DNA from: Deltaproteobacteria bacterium
GTDB lineage: Bacteria > Myxococcota_A > Polyangia > Polyangiales > JADJMO01
Direction: 5' to 3'
Length of the DNA: 64,000 nt
Assembly: GCA_025363655.1 (NCBI GenBank)
Contig: JANYDK010000082.1
Span: 89,715 to 153,714 of the forward strand
Each line of letters begins with the position of its first letter. The first letter of the stretch is position 1. A program made the translations under genes and the position numbers. A model generated the notes under the pieces. That model was not told where the DNA came from, ran no database searches, and was given only the letters and a program-made list of their open reading frames with translations. Below, piece by piece: positions 25,296 to 33,658 of the stretch.

Positions 25296-26501
25296 TCAGA
25301 AGCAGCCGACGTAAATCGGTGCCGAGAGGCCTTCGCCGACGCGCGCGCGGACGACGTTGCAGGTGCTCGCGACCAGCTGCACCGTCTCCACTCGATCGGA
25401 GCCTGGCGTGGCGACGATGGCGCCGCCGCGGATGATCTCGATGTCGTCGCCGTGCGCGCGCACCTCGATCGTGCCTGTCTTCGGCATCGGCATCGACGCG
25501 CCGACCGGCGACCACTCGGCGGTCCCGGGGGCGCGCGCTTCGAGAGAACAGGCGGCTCCGTCGCGCACGCAGACACGTCCTTCGAGGAACGCCTCGCGCA
25601 CGCCGGCGACCGTCTTGCTCGTCGCGAGGAGGAACGTGGTCGCGCGCAGCGTCGGGCCGTGGCTGTCGCTGCCGCCGACCGGAGTCATCCGTCTCCCCTT
25701 GGCGACGATCGCCGCGTCGAGGTGGAGGAAGGTGTCGTCGAGCGTCTTGTCGGCGTTGCCGAGGAGGATGCGGTCACGGAGCTGACTCGCGGTCACGTTG
25801 TACGCCTCGAAGCCCTGCGCCAACCGATCGACCGCCGCAATTTCCGACGCCACCGGCTTCTTCGAGGTCCACGGCCGCCACGACAGATCGGCGCGCGCCA
25901 TCGCGAAGATCGATTTCAGTGGCGTCACGAGCGGGTGATTGACGACGAGCGTGCCGCCGTGATCGACCCACGAGGAGAAGAATTTCTCCGGCTCTGCGAG
26001 CGCGACCTTCGTCGGCACGTCGGCGAGGACGGCGTCGAGATCGGCGAAGGCGACGCCGACGTGACCGTACTGATGATCGGTGTATTCGAACCCGGGAATG
26101 AAGAGGACGTCACCCTTTGCGGCGGCGATGTCGGCGCGGAGCTTCTTCTGTCCTGCAGCGACCGCGGCGCGCGCGGCTTCGTTCTGGAAGAAGCGCGCGG
26201 CGACGTGCGGCGTAAGGACGACGAAATCGAGGTGCTCTTCACGGGCGAGCGTCTGCGTCTCGGCGAAGTCACGGGTGACGTCGCTGGCGTCGTCGGGCGG
26301 ACCGACGTGACAATGGAAGTCGCCCGCGAGGAGCTGGTAGCGAGGCCCGGTGGCGGCGTCGTCGGCCTTCGGTCCGGTCGCCACCAGGCGCGGGTGATAC
26401 GCGCTTCCGAGCAGCGAGTTCACGACCTTGCGCTGCGAGCATCCACCGGCGATGAGCATCGCGAGCGTCGCACACGCGCCGAGGGATCTCGCTCTTCGCA
26501 T
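25296..26501 (-). CDS. PHP-domain (CehA/McbA-like) metallohydrolase lipoprotein
   Basis: The 401-residue protein has a signal peptide with lipobox IAGGC (Cys21) and a PHP-type metal-binding domain: GDFHCHVG, LDFVVLTPH, GFEYTDHQYGH, VVNHPL and GGSDSHG supply the usual His/Asp/Glu ligands. CehA/McbA-like PHP proteins hydrolyse carbamate or phosphoester bonds; members are often secreted. A C-terminal beta-rich region ends with Cys-containing segments. The substrate is unknown. It lies 54 bases from hemH. Confidence 0.8.
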   Translation of the reverse strand: MRRARSLGACATLAMLIAGGCSQRKVVNSLLGSAYHPRLVATGPKADDAATGPRYQLLAGDFHCHVGPPDDASDVTRDFAETQTLAREEHLDFVVLTPHVAARFFQNEAARAAVAAGQKKLRADIAAAKGDVLFIPGFEYTDHQYGHVGVAFADLDAVLADVPTKVALAEPEKFFSSWVDHGGTLVVNHPLVTPLKSIFAMARADLSWRPWTSKKPVASEIAAVDRLAQGFEAYNVTASQLRDRILLGNADKTLDDTFLHLDAAIVAKGRRMTPVGGSDSHGPTLRATTFLLATSKTVAGVREAFLEGRVCVRDGAACSLEARAPGTAEWSPVGASMPMPKTGTIEVRAHGDDIEIIRGGAIVATPGSDRVETVQLVASTCNVVRARVGEGLSAPIYVGCF

Positions 26502-26561
26502 GCGGGCTTGGACGTCGAGGGACACGGGCGTATTCCCTTTGCGCCGCTTCGAGCGGCAATT

Positions 26562-27095
26562 TTACGGCTTCTTGTGACCGAGCGAGGCCGCCAGCTCTTC
26601 GAGCAGGGCGTCGGCGCGCGACTGTTCGATGCCGAGACCTTTGATGAGCCGCGTCAGGAGCTCGTGCTCTTCCGGCACTACTTTGTCGTCGGCGGCGGCG
26701 ATCGCAGCGGCGAGGATCACCGTGGTCTCCGCGCGCGCGGGATCTTCGCCCAGCACCTCGATGACGTGCGCGAGGCGCTTCTCTACGCCTTCCTCCGCGA
26801 GCTTGCGCGCCGCGATGTCGATCATCGACTCCATGTGCCGCGTGCGCACGTGATCTTCGGAGAGCACCGCGAGCGCCCCTCGGAGCACCTCGCGCTCGAC
26901 GTTGAGGACGCGCTTGTCGGCGGCCATCATCAGGTACATCGCCTCGCAGAAGGCGCCCCACTCTTCGACGATGGCGGACGCCTCGAGGAGCTCTTGGGTC
27001 GTCTTCGGCCCTGGAATCAGCATCGATGGACGTTGCCCGCGGAGCCGCAGCTCTCGCCGCAAGGTCTCGAGTCTCTCCTGCGTCAGCGCGATCAT
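26562..27095 (-). CDS. TerB-family protein
   Basis: The 177-residue soluble protein has the TerB helical repeat with two acidic metal-binding elements: AMYLMMAADKRVLNVEREVLRGAL and AAAIAAADDKVVPEEHELLTRLI. TerB domains bind calcium or other metals and occur in tellurite-resistance and phage-inhibition clusters, but isolated TerB proteins are widespread and do not confer resistance by themselves. No other ter gene is here. A coiled N-terminal helix precedes the domain. The gene follows the phosphatase gene by 40 bases. Confidence 0.83.
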   Translation of the reverse strand: MIALTQERLETLRRELRLRGQRPSMLIPGPKTTQELLEASAIVEEWGAFCEAMYLMMAADKRVLNVEREVLRGALAVLSEDHVRTRHMESMIDIAARKLAEEGVEKRLAHVIEVLGEDPARAETTVILAAAIAAADDKVVPEEHELLTRLIKGLGIEQSRADALLEELAASLGHKKP

Positions 27096-27135
27096 GGCCC
27101 CCGCCTTTCGTCTCGCCCGCGGCTTGGTCCGCGAA

Positions 27136-27885
27136 TCAGCGCGACTCGTACACGTGCAGCGCCGGGAACTCGACCGCCGTGAGGAAGCCGCCCTTGCCGC
27201 AGCCAGTGTCGATGCCGATGACGTTGACGCCGGCCCAGAGGTCGGTCGGGTCGTCGGGCGTGTAGTTCGAGAGCTCGGGCGGCAGGCAGGTGGTCGTCGT
27301 GTGCCCGAAGACGACGAGCTTTCCGCGGTAATTCACGAAGAAATCTTCGTCGCGGAGCCAAAGCAGCGCTGTCGGATCGTCGACCTCGGAGGGGTGTGCC
27401 CAGCGACCGTTCTTCTTCGGGAGGCCGGCGTGCACGTAGAGCGCGTGCTCGTCCTCGTAGAAGTGCGGGAGCGCCTGCATCCACTGCACGACCTCGCGCG
27501 GGAAGAAGGCGCCGCGCAGGAGAGGTTCTTTCTCGTGCTCTTGCGGCTCTTCCTCTTCGGCGGGGATCGGTCCGCCGACGTAGGAGCGCATCGCCGCGAG
27601 GCAGCCGTTGAGCGGCGGCATGACGAAGCCGGGCCAACCGCGCTCGACCACGCGGAGCCAAGCGTCTTCGTGGTTGCCGCGGAGGGCGACGACCTTGGCC
27701 GGCGTCTCGTAGGGCAGGCGGCGGACGTAGTCGACGACGCGCGCCGAGTGCGGGCCGCGGTCGAGGTAGTCGCCGAGGAAGACGATGGTGTCGTGTCGAT
27801 CGAGCGTAGGCAGTCGCGACAGCAGGATGAAGAGCTGCGCGATGTCTCCGTGGATGTCGCCGATGGCGAAGGTACGGCCAGCCAT
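27136..27885 (-). CDS. PPP-family Ser/Thr protein phosphatase
   Basis: The 249-residue cytoplasmic protein is a metallophosphoesterase with the three PPP signature motifs: GDIHGD, GDYLDRG and RGNHE, then HAGLP and FGHT. An acidic insertion (AEEEEPQEHEKEP) lies in the middle. PPP enzymes use two metals to remove phosphate from phosphoserine or phosphothreonine. The gene is divergent from a Ser/Thr kinase across 139 bases, suggesting they oppose each other; an ApaH-like nucleotide hydrolase role is the main alternative. Confidence 0.85.
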   Translation of the reverse strand: MAGRTFAIGDIHGDIAQLFILLSRLPTLDRHDTIVFLGDYLDRGPHSARVVDYVRRLPYETPAKVVALRGNHEDAWLRVVERGWPGFVMPPLNGCLAAMRSYVGGPIPAEEEEPQEHEKEPLLRGAFFPREVVQWMQALPHFYEDEHALYVHAGLPKKNGRWAHPSEVDDPTALLWLRDEDFFVNYRGKLVVFGHTTTTCLPPELSNYTPDDPTDLWAGVNVIGIDTGCGKGGFLTAVEFPALHVYESR

Positions 27886-27886
27886 G

Positions 27887-27912
27887 TCGTACGAACGAGC
27901 AGGATCGTACGA
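27887..27912. promoter_or_regulatory. Two perfect 8-bp palindromes between phosphatase and kinase
   Basis: TCGTACGA occurs at 27887-27894 and again at 27905-27912, the centres 18 bases apart (just under two helical turns). Both lie immediately upstream of the phosphatase start and 113 or more bases before the kinase start. The arrangement fits a dimeric repressor or activator binding cooperatively and controlling one or both genes. This is inference from position and symmetry. Confidence 0.5.
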
Positions 27913-27942
27913 GAACGCGGTGGCGCCAAGGGAATACTTCCG

Positions 27943-27978
27943 ACGAGCCCTCCCACGAGCCTTCCCACGAGCCTTCCG
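27943..27978. repeat. 12-bp tandem repeat, three units
   Basis: ACGAGCCCTCCC, ACGAGCCTTCCC and ACGAGCCTTCCG follow one another in the same control region between the phosphatase and kinase genes. They may be spacer DNA or extra protein-binding sites. Confidence 0.7.
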
Positions 27979-28024
27979 ACGCTGCCGGCACGCGTAGGCT
28001 CGGGTGAGGAGATATAAGGAAACG

Positions 28025-30829
28025 ATGGGCTCACGGCTCGCCCCGTCGCTGCAGGCCTTCCTCGACCTGCCGCCGGAAGATCGACGTCTCGGGCCGTTTC
28101 GCTTGGTCGAGCAGCTCGGAAAGGGCGGTTTCGCGCCGGTGTGGCTGGCGGAGGAGGTCTACGGCGAGACCAAGCTGCGCACGGCGGCGGTGAAGCTCTT
28201 CGCCTACGGCGAGCCGGACGAGGACGGGCGCACCTCGGCGACCGGTCGCATGTCGACGGCCGGGCTGCGGATGCGCGATCGCATCACCGAGGAAGCGCGC
28301 TCGCTCTGCCGCGTCGAGCACCCCAACGTCGTGCGTTTCTACTCGCTGCCGACCGACGATCAGCGCGGCATCATCGGTTTGGCGATGGAGTACGTCGCCG
28401 GGACGTCGCTCGATCGTCGTCTCGCCGGTAGCCGCGGAGACGTCCGCGGAATCCCGCTCGCCGAGGTGCTCTCGGTCGGCATCGCCGTCGCATCTGCGCT
28501 CGCGGTGGTGCATCAAATCGGCCTCGTTCACCGCGACATCAAGCCGGCCAACGTCATCGAGTCGGCGGGTGTCTACAAGCTGATCGACTTCGGCATCGCC
28601 TCGGCCGAGCGCACGCGTGCGCGCGAAGCCGAGCCCGCCGCGCCGCCGCCGGTGATCGTGCTCGGCGACGTGCCGATCCACGCGATCGGCTCTCGCGCCG
28701 ACATGCTCCTTCGTCTGCCGGGCGCGCAGGGCTCTCTCCCTTCGCTGACGTCGGCGATCATGAGCGGCACCGTCGGTTACATCGATCCGAAGTGCATGCC
28801 GCCCGAGTGCGCGCGTGCGACCAGCTCGAGCGATCTCTACGCCCTCGGCGCGATGCTCTTCGAGTGCGTGACCGGCCGAATTCCCGCGGTGGCGGCGGCA
28901 GGTGATGGCGGAGGCATGAAGACGGAGGTGCTCGACGGTCGCGAGAAATCTCCGCCGCTCCGCGCGCTTTCGCCGGACGTTCCGGCCTCGCTCGCGCGCC
29001 TGATCGACGCGCTGCTCGATCCCGAGCCGGCCGGACGCCCGCGATCGGCCGAGGCCGTGGCGCGCGATCTCGAGCGCATCCGCGGTGAGCTCGCGGGCGC
29101 CTCGCGTGCACTGCCATCCGAAGAAATAGGCCCATTTCGCGGCCTCTCGCGCTTCGAAGAGGGTGATCGCGACGTCTACTTCGGTCGCTCCGCCGAGGTC
29201 GCGGCGACGCTCGAACGCCTCCGTGGACGAGGCCTCGTCGCCATCGTCGGCGCTTCGGGCAGCGGCAAGAGCAGCCTCGCGCGCGCCGGCGTCGTCCCCG
29301 CGATCGTCGAGGGCGCGCTCGGATGGCCGAAGCAATGGGATCGCGCGATCTGCACGCCCGGCGCCGATCCACTCGCGTCGATGCTCGAGGCGCTGACGCC
29401 GTTCCTTCCCGAAGGCACTCGCGGGTCGGAGTCGATCGTCGCCGCGCTCGCCGAACGGGCGCAGACGATGGGCCGCGGCCTCGTGCTCGTCGTCGATCAA
29501 TTGGAAGAGCTGGCGACGATCGTCCCCGTGAGCCCGGCGGCGTTGGCGAAGAGAGCGCACGCGGTCGAGCTCCTCGCGCGCTTCGGCGAACAACCGCTGG
29601 TCGGCGTGCGAGTGCTCTGCGCGGCCCGCCGCGATTTGCTCGATCCTCTCCTCGCGCTCGACGAGGTGCTCGGTCGCGTCCTGACACGCGGCATGATGCT
29701 CGTCGCCCCGCTCGCCGACACCGCCTGGCACGACGTCCTCGAACAGGCGCTCGAGGCCTACGGATACGGCTTCGAGGACGACGCCCTCCGCGGAGAAATA
29801 CTCACGGATTTACGGGGAACGGCGTCGGCGATGCCGCTCGTGCAGTTCGCTCTCACGCAGCTCTGGGCGCAACGTGACGTCGCCGGAAAGCGCATCACCC
29901 GCGCCGGTCACCGGGCCATCGGCGGCATCAGTGGCGCGCTCGATCGACACGCGCGCGCCACGCTCGAGCGGCTGGTCCGCGCCGATCCGAGCGCCCGTGA
30001 GCTGGCGCGCGAGATCCTCGTCGCGCTCACCACCGCCCAAGGCACGCGAGTCACTCGAGGGCTCGATGAGCTGCAATCGATCGGCGGTGCCAAGGCGACG
30101 ATCGTCGTGCGCGCGCTGGAGGAGGCACGGCTGCTCTCCCGCGATGGCGATGGCGTCTCCCTCGCGCACGAGGCGCTCCTCGCGCAATGGGAAGAGCTCC
30201 GCGGATGGATCCACGAAGCGCGCGAAGATCGACTGCTCGCCGAAGAGCTCGAACGTGACGCCGCCAAATGGAGCGAAGCGCCCGACGCTTCGCTGCTCTG
30301 GCGCAAACGAAGGCTCGCCGCTGCCGAAGAGGTGCGACGCCGCGGCACGGTGCGCCTCAGCGACATCGCCGATCGATACCTCTCGGTCGGCCGGGGCGAA
30401 GAGCGTCGCGGCATTTTTCTCGCGGTCGCCGCTGCGCTCGTCGTCGTCTTCGCGGGCGCGGTCGGCGCCGGTCTCTACGTGCGTGACATCCACGCCGCGC
30501 GCGTCGCTGCCGAACAGAAGGCGATCGAGGCCAGTCGCAGCGAAGTCGTCGCGCAGACCAGCATGAAGCAGGCGAAGGCCGAGACCGAACGCGCCGACCT
30601 GGCGAGCGAGAAGGCGCGCCTCGCCGCCAAGGACGCCGACGACGCGAAGAAGGACTTCGAGAACCGGCTCAACGACCTCAAATCGGAGCTGAAGAAGAAC
30701 ATCAACGACGCCGCTGCCCTCAAGCAACTGGCGAAACAAGTGAACGATCTGACGAGCAAACCGCCGAAGCCACCTCCGCCGGGGACCCTCGATGCCGGAA
30801 GCGTTTCCCAGACCGGCCTTCCGCCCTAG
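28025..30829 (+). CDS. Ser/Thr kinase fused to an nSTAND ATPase, with membrane helix and coiled coil
   Basis: The 934-residue protein combines a Hanks-type kinase (residues 23-355: Gly loop LGKGGFAP, Lys57, HRDIKPAN with Asp171, DFG 188-190) with a signal-transduction NTPase of the nSTAND1 type (YFGRSAEV at 385-392, P-loop GASGSGKS at 409-416, Walker B VVDQLEEL around 490). A single membrane helix is near residues 795-820, followed by a Lys/Glu/Ala coiled coil and a Pro-rich tail. The start has AAGGA five bases upstream. The arrangement suggests signal-dependent oligomerisation of a membrane-anchored kinase. The divergent phosphatase is a likely antagonist. Confidence 0.9.
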   Translation: MGSRLAPSLQAFLDLPPEDRRLGPFRLVEQLGKGGFAPVWLAEEVYGETKLRTAAVKLFAYGEPDEDGRTSATGRMSTAGLRMRDRITEEARSLCRVEHPNVVRFYSLPTDDQRGIIGLAMEYVAGTSLDRRLAGSRGDVRGIPLAEVLSVGIAVASALAVVHQIGLVHRDIKPANVIESAGVYKLIDFGIASAERTRAREAEPAAPPPVIVLGDVPIHAIGSRADMLLRLPGAQGSLPSLTSAIMSGTVGYIDPKCMPPECARATSSSDLYALGAMLFECVTGRIPAVAAAGDGGGMKTEVLDGREKSPPLRALSPDVPASLARLIDALLDPEPAGRPRSAEAVARDLERIRGELAGASRALPSEEIGPFRGLSRFEEGDRDVYFGRSAEVAATLERLRGRGLVAIVGASGSGKSSLARAGVVPAIVEGALGWPKQWDRAICTPGADPLASMLEALTPFLPEGTRGSESIVAALAERAQTMGRGLVLVVDQLEELATIVPVSPAALAKRAHAVELLARFGEQPLVGVRVLCAARRDLLDPLLALDEVLGRVLTRGMMLVAPLADTAWHDVLEQALEAYGYGFEDDALRGEILTDLRGTASAMPLVQFALTQLWAQRDVAGKRITRAGHRAIGGISGALDRHARATLERLVRADPSARELAREILVALTTAQGTRVTRGLDELQSIGGAKATIVVRALEEARLLSRDGDGVSLAHEALLAQWEELRGWIHEAREDRLLAEELERDAAKWSEAPDASLLWRKRRLAAAEEVRRRGTVRLSDIADRYLSVGRGEERRGIFLAVAAALVVVFAGAVGAGLYVRDIHAARVAAEQKAIEASRSEVVAQTSMKQAKAETERADLASEKARLAAKDADDAKKDFENRLNDLKSELKKNINDAAALKQLAKQVNDLTSKPPKPPPPGTLDAGSVSQTGLPP

Positions 30830-30844
30830 AATTCATCGGCGGTC

Positions 30845-31465
30845 ATGCCGTACCCCAGCTCTGGAAGCCTGAAGATCGCGCTCCCGAAGGGTCACTTTCG
30901 GGGGAGCCCGCTTCACCATTCGGTCGCCCACTTCGTGAAGGCGTACGGGCCGTCGGCCGCCCACGACGCGATCGCGCGCTTGCCCGAGCAGTATCGCGCG
31001 TACGTCGCGCCGAACGCGCCGGCGATGGGCATCCTTGGCGCGCGCTCGTATCCGTATCCCTTCGTCGGTGAGCTGGTGCGGACGATGAAGCTCGTGGTGC
31101 ACGCCTCCGACGAAGACGTCTTCGTCCGCGAGCTCGTCTACGCCGGCCTCGAGGTGATGCTGAGCACGATGCATCGCGTGCTCCTCCGCTACCTCGCCTC
31201 GCCCGCGATGTTCCTCGAGCGCCGCCAGGAGATTTGGGATCTCTTCCACGAGACGGGCCGCCAGCGGGTCGTCTCGCAGACGCCGAACTCGTACGTGATC
31301 GAAGACGCCGAGTGGCCGAACACGGACGCCACCGTGTGCCGCATCAACCTCGAAGGACGTCGACGCATGCTCGAGTTGGTCGGCCTCGGCAACATCGAAG
31401 CGCTTCGAGAGAAGTGCCGCGCGTGGGGCCACGCGACGTGCGAGTCCCGCTTTCGCTGGACCTGA
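30845..31465 (+). CDS. Myxobacterial conserved protein, V4R/heme-NO-like or DUF2378-like
   Basis: The 206-residue soluble protein has a GSPLHHSVAHFV N-terminus and a helical core. Its C-terminal strand pair with two cysteines (CRAWGHATCESRFRW) resembles the closing motif of V4R and heme-NO-binding folds and the DUF2378 family expanded in myxobacteria. I cannot identify a ligand site. The gene follows the kinase by 15 bases, so it may be a sensor or adaptor for it; that is inference from position. Confidence 0.5.
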   Translation: MPYPSSGSLKIALPKGHFRGSPLHHSVAHFVKAYGPSAAHDAIARLPEQYRAYVAPNAPAMGILGARSYPYPFVGELVRTMKLVVHASDEDVFVRELVYAGLEVMLSTMHRVLLRYLASPAMFLERRQEIWDLFHETGRQRVVSQTPNSYVIEDAEWPNTDATVCRINLEGRRRMLELVGLGNIEALREKCRAWGHATCESRFRWT

Positions 31466-31580
31466 CGATTCTTCGATCAGACGTCGCGGCGCGTGACATG
31501 GCGGGTGCGTGCGTCGCTCGCCGAGTGCGGGCCTGAGAGGCGGACTTGCGCCTTCTCCGCATCACGCAAAGGAGCTCTTC

Positions 31581-32042
31581 ATGCGCGCAGACGTCGTGCT
31601 GACACCGATTTTCTTCATCGCCCTCGCGACCGCCATCGGCAACGTCGCCTGCTCGTCTCCGTTCGGCGGCGGAGGCTCTGAAGGTGGCCCGATGGGCGGC
31701 AGCGCCCATGGCGCAGATCCGAGCCCGCCCCCGCCTCCGCTGTGGGATGTACCCGACGGTGACGTGTGGTGGGACACGAGCATTCCGACGGACGTGGGTG
31801 GAGACGGAGGGAGCCTCGACGCGTCGCCCGAGGGCGGCGGCCCCTACGACGATGGAGGCGCGCCCGACGACGGCGGCGTTCATGAAGGTGGCCCCGGTTG
31901 CGGCGATGGAGGTGTCAGCCCCGACGGAGGAATTTCCGATGGAAGCTGGCTCTGCCCCGACGGTTCCACGCCCGATCGCGTATGCGACGCCGCGGGCATG
32001 TGCTGGGACATTTGCGGCGTGACGAGCGCGAAGCCACGTTGA
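31581..32042 (+). CDS. Gly/Asp-rich lipoprotein
   Basis: The 153-residue exported protein has a signal peptide with a lipobox at NVAC and is then mostly Gly/Asp/Pro (runs such as PPPPPLW, GGPYDDGGAP and DDGGVHEGG), with a short Cys-containing C-terminus (CPDGSTPDRVCDAAGMCWDIC). The start ATG has AAGGAG eight bases upstream. Low-complexity lipoproteins of this kind are common in Polyangiales and have no known role. It lies ten bases before the next gene. Confidence 0.65.
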   Translation: MRADVVLTPIFFIALATAIGNVACSSPFGGGGSEGGPMGGSAHGADPSPPPPPLWDVPDGDVWWDTSIPTDVGGDGGSLDASPEGGGPYDDGGAPDDGGVHEGGPGCGDGGVSPDGGISDGSWLCPDGSTPDRVCDAAGMCWDICGVTSAKPR

Positions 32043-32052
32043 CCTCTCCCTC

Positions 32053-33045
32053 ATGACGAAGGCTGCACGTCGTCTTCTCGGCATCGCCATGGTGTCGGTC
32101 GCGGCGTGCGCACCTCGTCTCGCCTCGGCCGCCACCCTCGACGACTACGACGCGCCCGCCGAGTGCCCGTCTGCCGAAACCTTCCGCCACGCCGCCGCCG
32201 ACGGCGCCCCCGAAATTTGGGCCAATTCGTCGTCGCACGTGCACGTGAAGATTCGAAAAGAAGGAACGTCGTTCCTCGGCCGCGTGCACATCGAAGGCGC
32301 CTCGACGGTCACCCGCGAGCTGTCGGGAGAACGATGTGACGAGGTCGTCGCTGCGCTCGCGCTGGTGACGTCGTTGGCGATCGAGGGAGGGGTCGCGCCC
32401 GCGCCCGCGCCTGCGCCTGCGCCTGCGCCTGCGCCTGCGCCTGCGCCTGCGCCTGCGCCTGCGCCTGCGCCCGCGCCCGAACCCGCGCCCGAACCCGAAC
32501 CCGAACCCGAACCCGAACCCGAATTCGAACCGCCGCTCACGCCCTTCTCCGCCGGTGTCGCCTCACGCTTCACCTACGCCGGCAACGACGACGGCCCGAA
32601 CGCATCCCTCGGCCTCTTCCTCGAATGGCTCGCGCCACCCAGCGATCTTCGCCCGAGCCTTCGACTCAGTGTCCATCGTCAATTTCCCGTCCCGATCCTC
32701 CCTGACATCCACGCCAATCTCATCGTCGGGCGACTCGATGGGTGCGCGCTCGGGAGGGTGGGGTCGAGGTTGGGGATTGGGCCGTGCCTCGGGGTGGGGG
32801 TCGGGCGGCTCGCCATCGACAGTGATGTCGCGTATCTACCGAGCGAAAATCGGCTTTGGATCGATGGACAACTGGCGGTGCGGGCCCTAGTCGAGCTCGG
32901 TCATTGGGGCTTGCTCGGGACGGAGATCGGCTTCTCCGCGCCTTTTCCTCCGTATCGCGTGATCAATTCGTACGGCCACGGCACCTACGAGATGGGCAGC
33001 GTCCGGTTGCTGGCAGGGCTGTCGTGGGGAATTCGTTTCGGGTGA
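32053..33045 (+). CDS. Exported protein with PAPA/PEPE linker and beta-rich C-terminal domain
   Basis: The 330-residue protein has a cleavable signal peptide (MTKAARRLLGIAMVSVAAC... ASA), a 90-residue domain with Cys pairs, an Ala-Pro then Glu-Pro linker of about 45 residues, and a C-terminal ~170-residue beta-rich region with repeated amphipathic strands and a terminal aromatic (GIRFG), suggestive of a small outer-membrane barrel. The linker is encoded by hexamer repeats (separate entry). An outer-membrane location is inference. It precedes the ECF sigma gene by 37 bases. Confidence 0.65.
   Translation: MTKAARRLLGIAMVSVAACAPRLASAATLDDYDAPAECPSAETFRHAAADGAPEIWANSSSHVHVKIRKEGTSFLGRVHIEGASTVTRELSGERCDEVVAALALVTSLAIEGGVAPAPAPAPAPAPAPAPAPAPAPAPAPAPEPAPEPEPEPEPEPEFEPPLTPFSAGVASRFTYAGNDDGPNASLGLFLEWLAPPSDLRPSLRLSVHRQFPVPILPDIHANLIVGRLDGCALGRVGSRLGIGPCLGVGVGRLAIDSDVAYLPSENRLWIDGQLAVRALVELGHWGLLGTEIGFSAPFPPYRVINSYGHGTYEMGSVRLLAGLSWGIRFG
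32395..32524. repeat. Hexanucleotide microsatellite (GCGCCT/GAACCC)
   Basis: Within the preceding gene, ten perfect GCGCCT units run from 32407 to 32466, flanked by GCGCCC and then GAACCC units to about 32523. Unit length is two codons (Ala-Pro or Glu-Pro), so slippage changes linker length by two residues without a frameshift. Confidence 0.9.
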
Positions 33046-33082
33046 TCAAACGCGGGCCTCCGCGACATGGCGTGTGCAGACG

Positions 33083-33658
33083 ATGAACGACGCGACGATG
33101 ATGCAGAAGCTCGCCATCGAGCTTGAACCGAACGTACGGGAAGCCACCCGTGACGCGCGCTGCGCTCGCTTGCTCCGCGACAACCTCGACTTCATCGCGC
33201 GCACCTTGCGCCGCCTCGGGGTCGCCGAGGCCGACGTCGAGGATGCCACGCAACGCGTCTTCGTCGTCGCCGCCGACCGACTCGATCACATCGAGGCCGA
33301 TCGCGAGCGCTCGTTTCTCTTCGGCACCGCCAAGCGGATCGCGATGGCGACGCGACGCACCCGCACCGCGCGCCTCGAAGAACCCGAAGAAGCCGCCAGC
33401 GCCGTCGCCGATCCGTCGCCCGATCCCGAGCAAGCGCTCGGACGGCGTCGCGCGCGTCAGCTCCTCGACGAAATCCTCGACGCGATGCCGATGGAGCTCC
33501 GCGAGATCTTCGTCATGTACGAGCTCGAGCAGCTGACGATGGCCGAGATCGCCACCCTCGTCGAAGTCCCCGCCGGCACCGTCGCCTCGCGTCTCCGTCG
33601 TGCCCGCGAGCTCTTCCAAGAAGCCACGAATCGCCTTCGCGCCCGGAGGACGCCATGA
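33083..33658 (+). CDS. ECF-type RNA polymerase sigma factor
   Basis: A 191-residue sigma-70 family factor with only regions 2 and 4: region 2 (DNLDFIARTLRRLGVAEADVEDATQRVFVVAADRLDHI) and region 4 (LREIFVMYELEQLTMAEIATLVEVPAGTVASRLRRARELF), the latter containing the helix-turn-helix that reads the -35 element. The ATG at 33074 is also in frame. The stop overlaps the next gene as ATGA, so the downstream membrane protein is translationally coupled and is the likely regulator of this sigma. Confidence 0.9.
   Translation: MNDATMMQKLAIELEPNVREATRDARCARLLRDNLDFIARTLRRLGVAEADVEDATQRVFVVAADRLDHIEADRERSFLFGTAKRIAMATRRTRTARLEEPEEAASAVADPSPDPEQALGRRRARQLLDEILDAMPMELREIFVMYELEQLTMAEIATLVEVPAGTVASRLRRARELFQEATNRLRARRTP

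Noticed and set aside
26562..27095. TerB considered as part of a tellurite or phage-defence cluster
   Set aside because: No other ter genes are in the window; isolated TerB proteins are common.
24606..27182. 858-residue plus-strand reading frame
   Set aside because: Spans hemH, the PHP lipoprotein and TerB in antisense; those genes have clear motifs, this frame has none.
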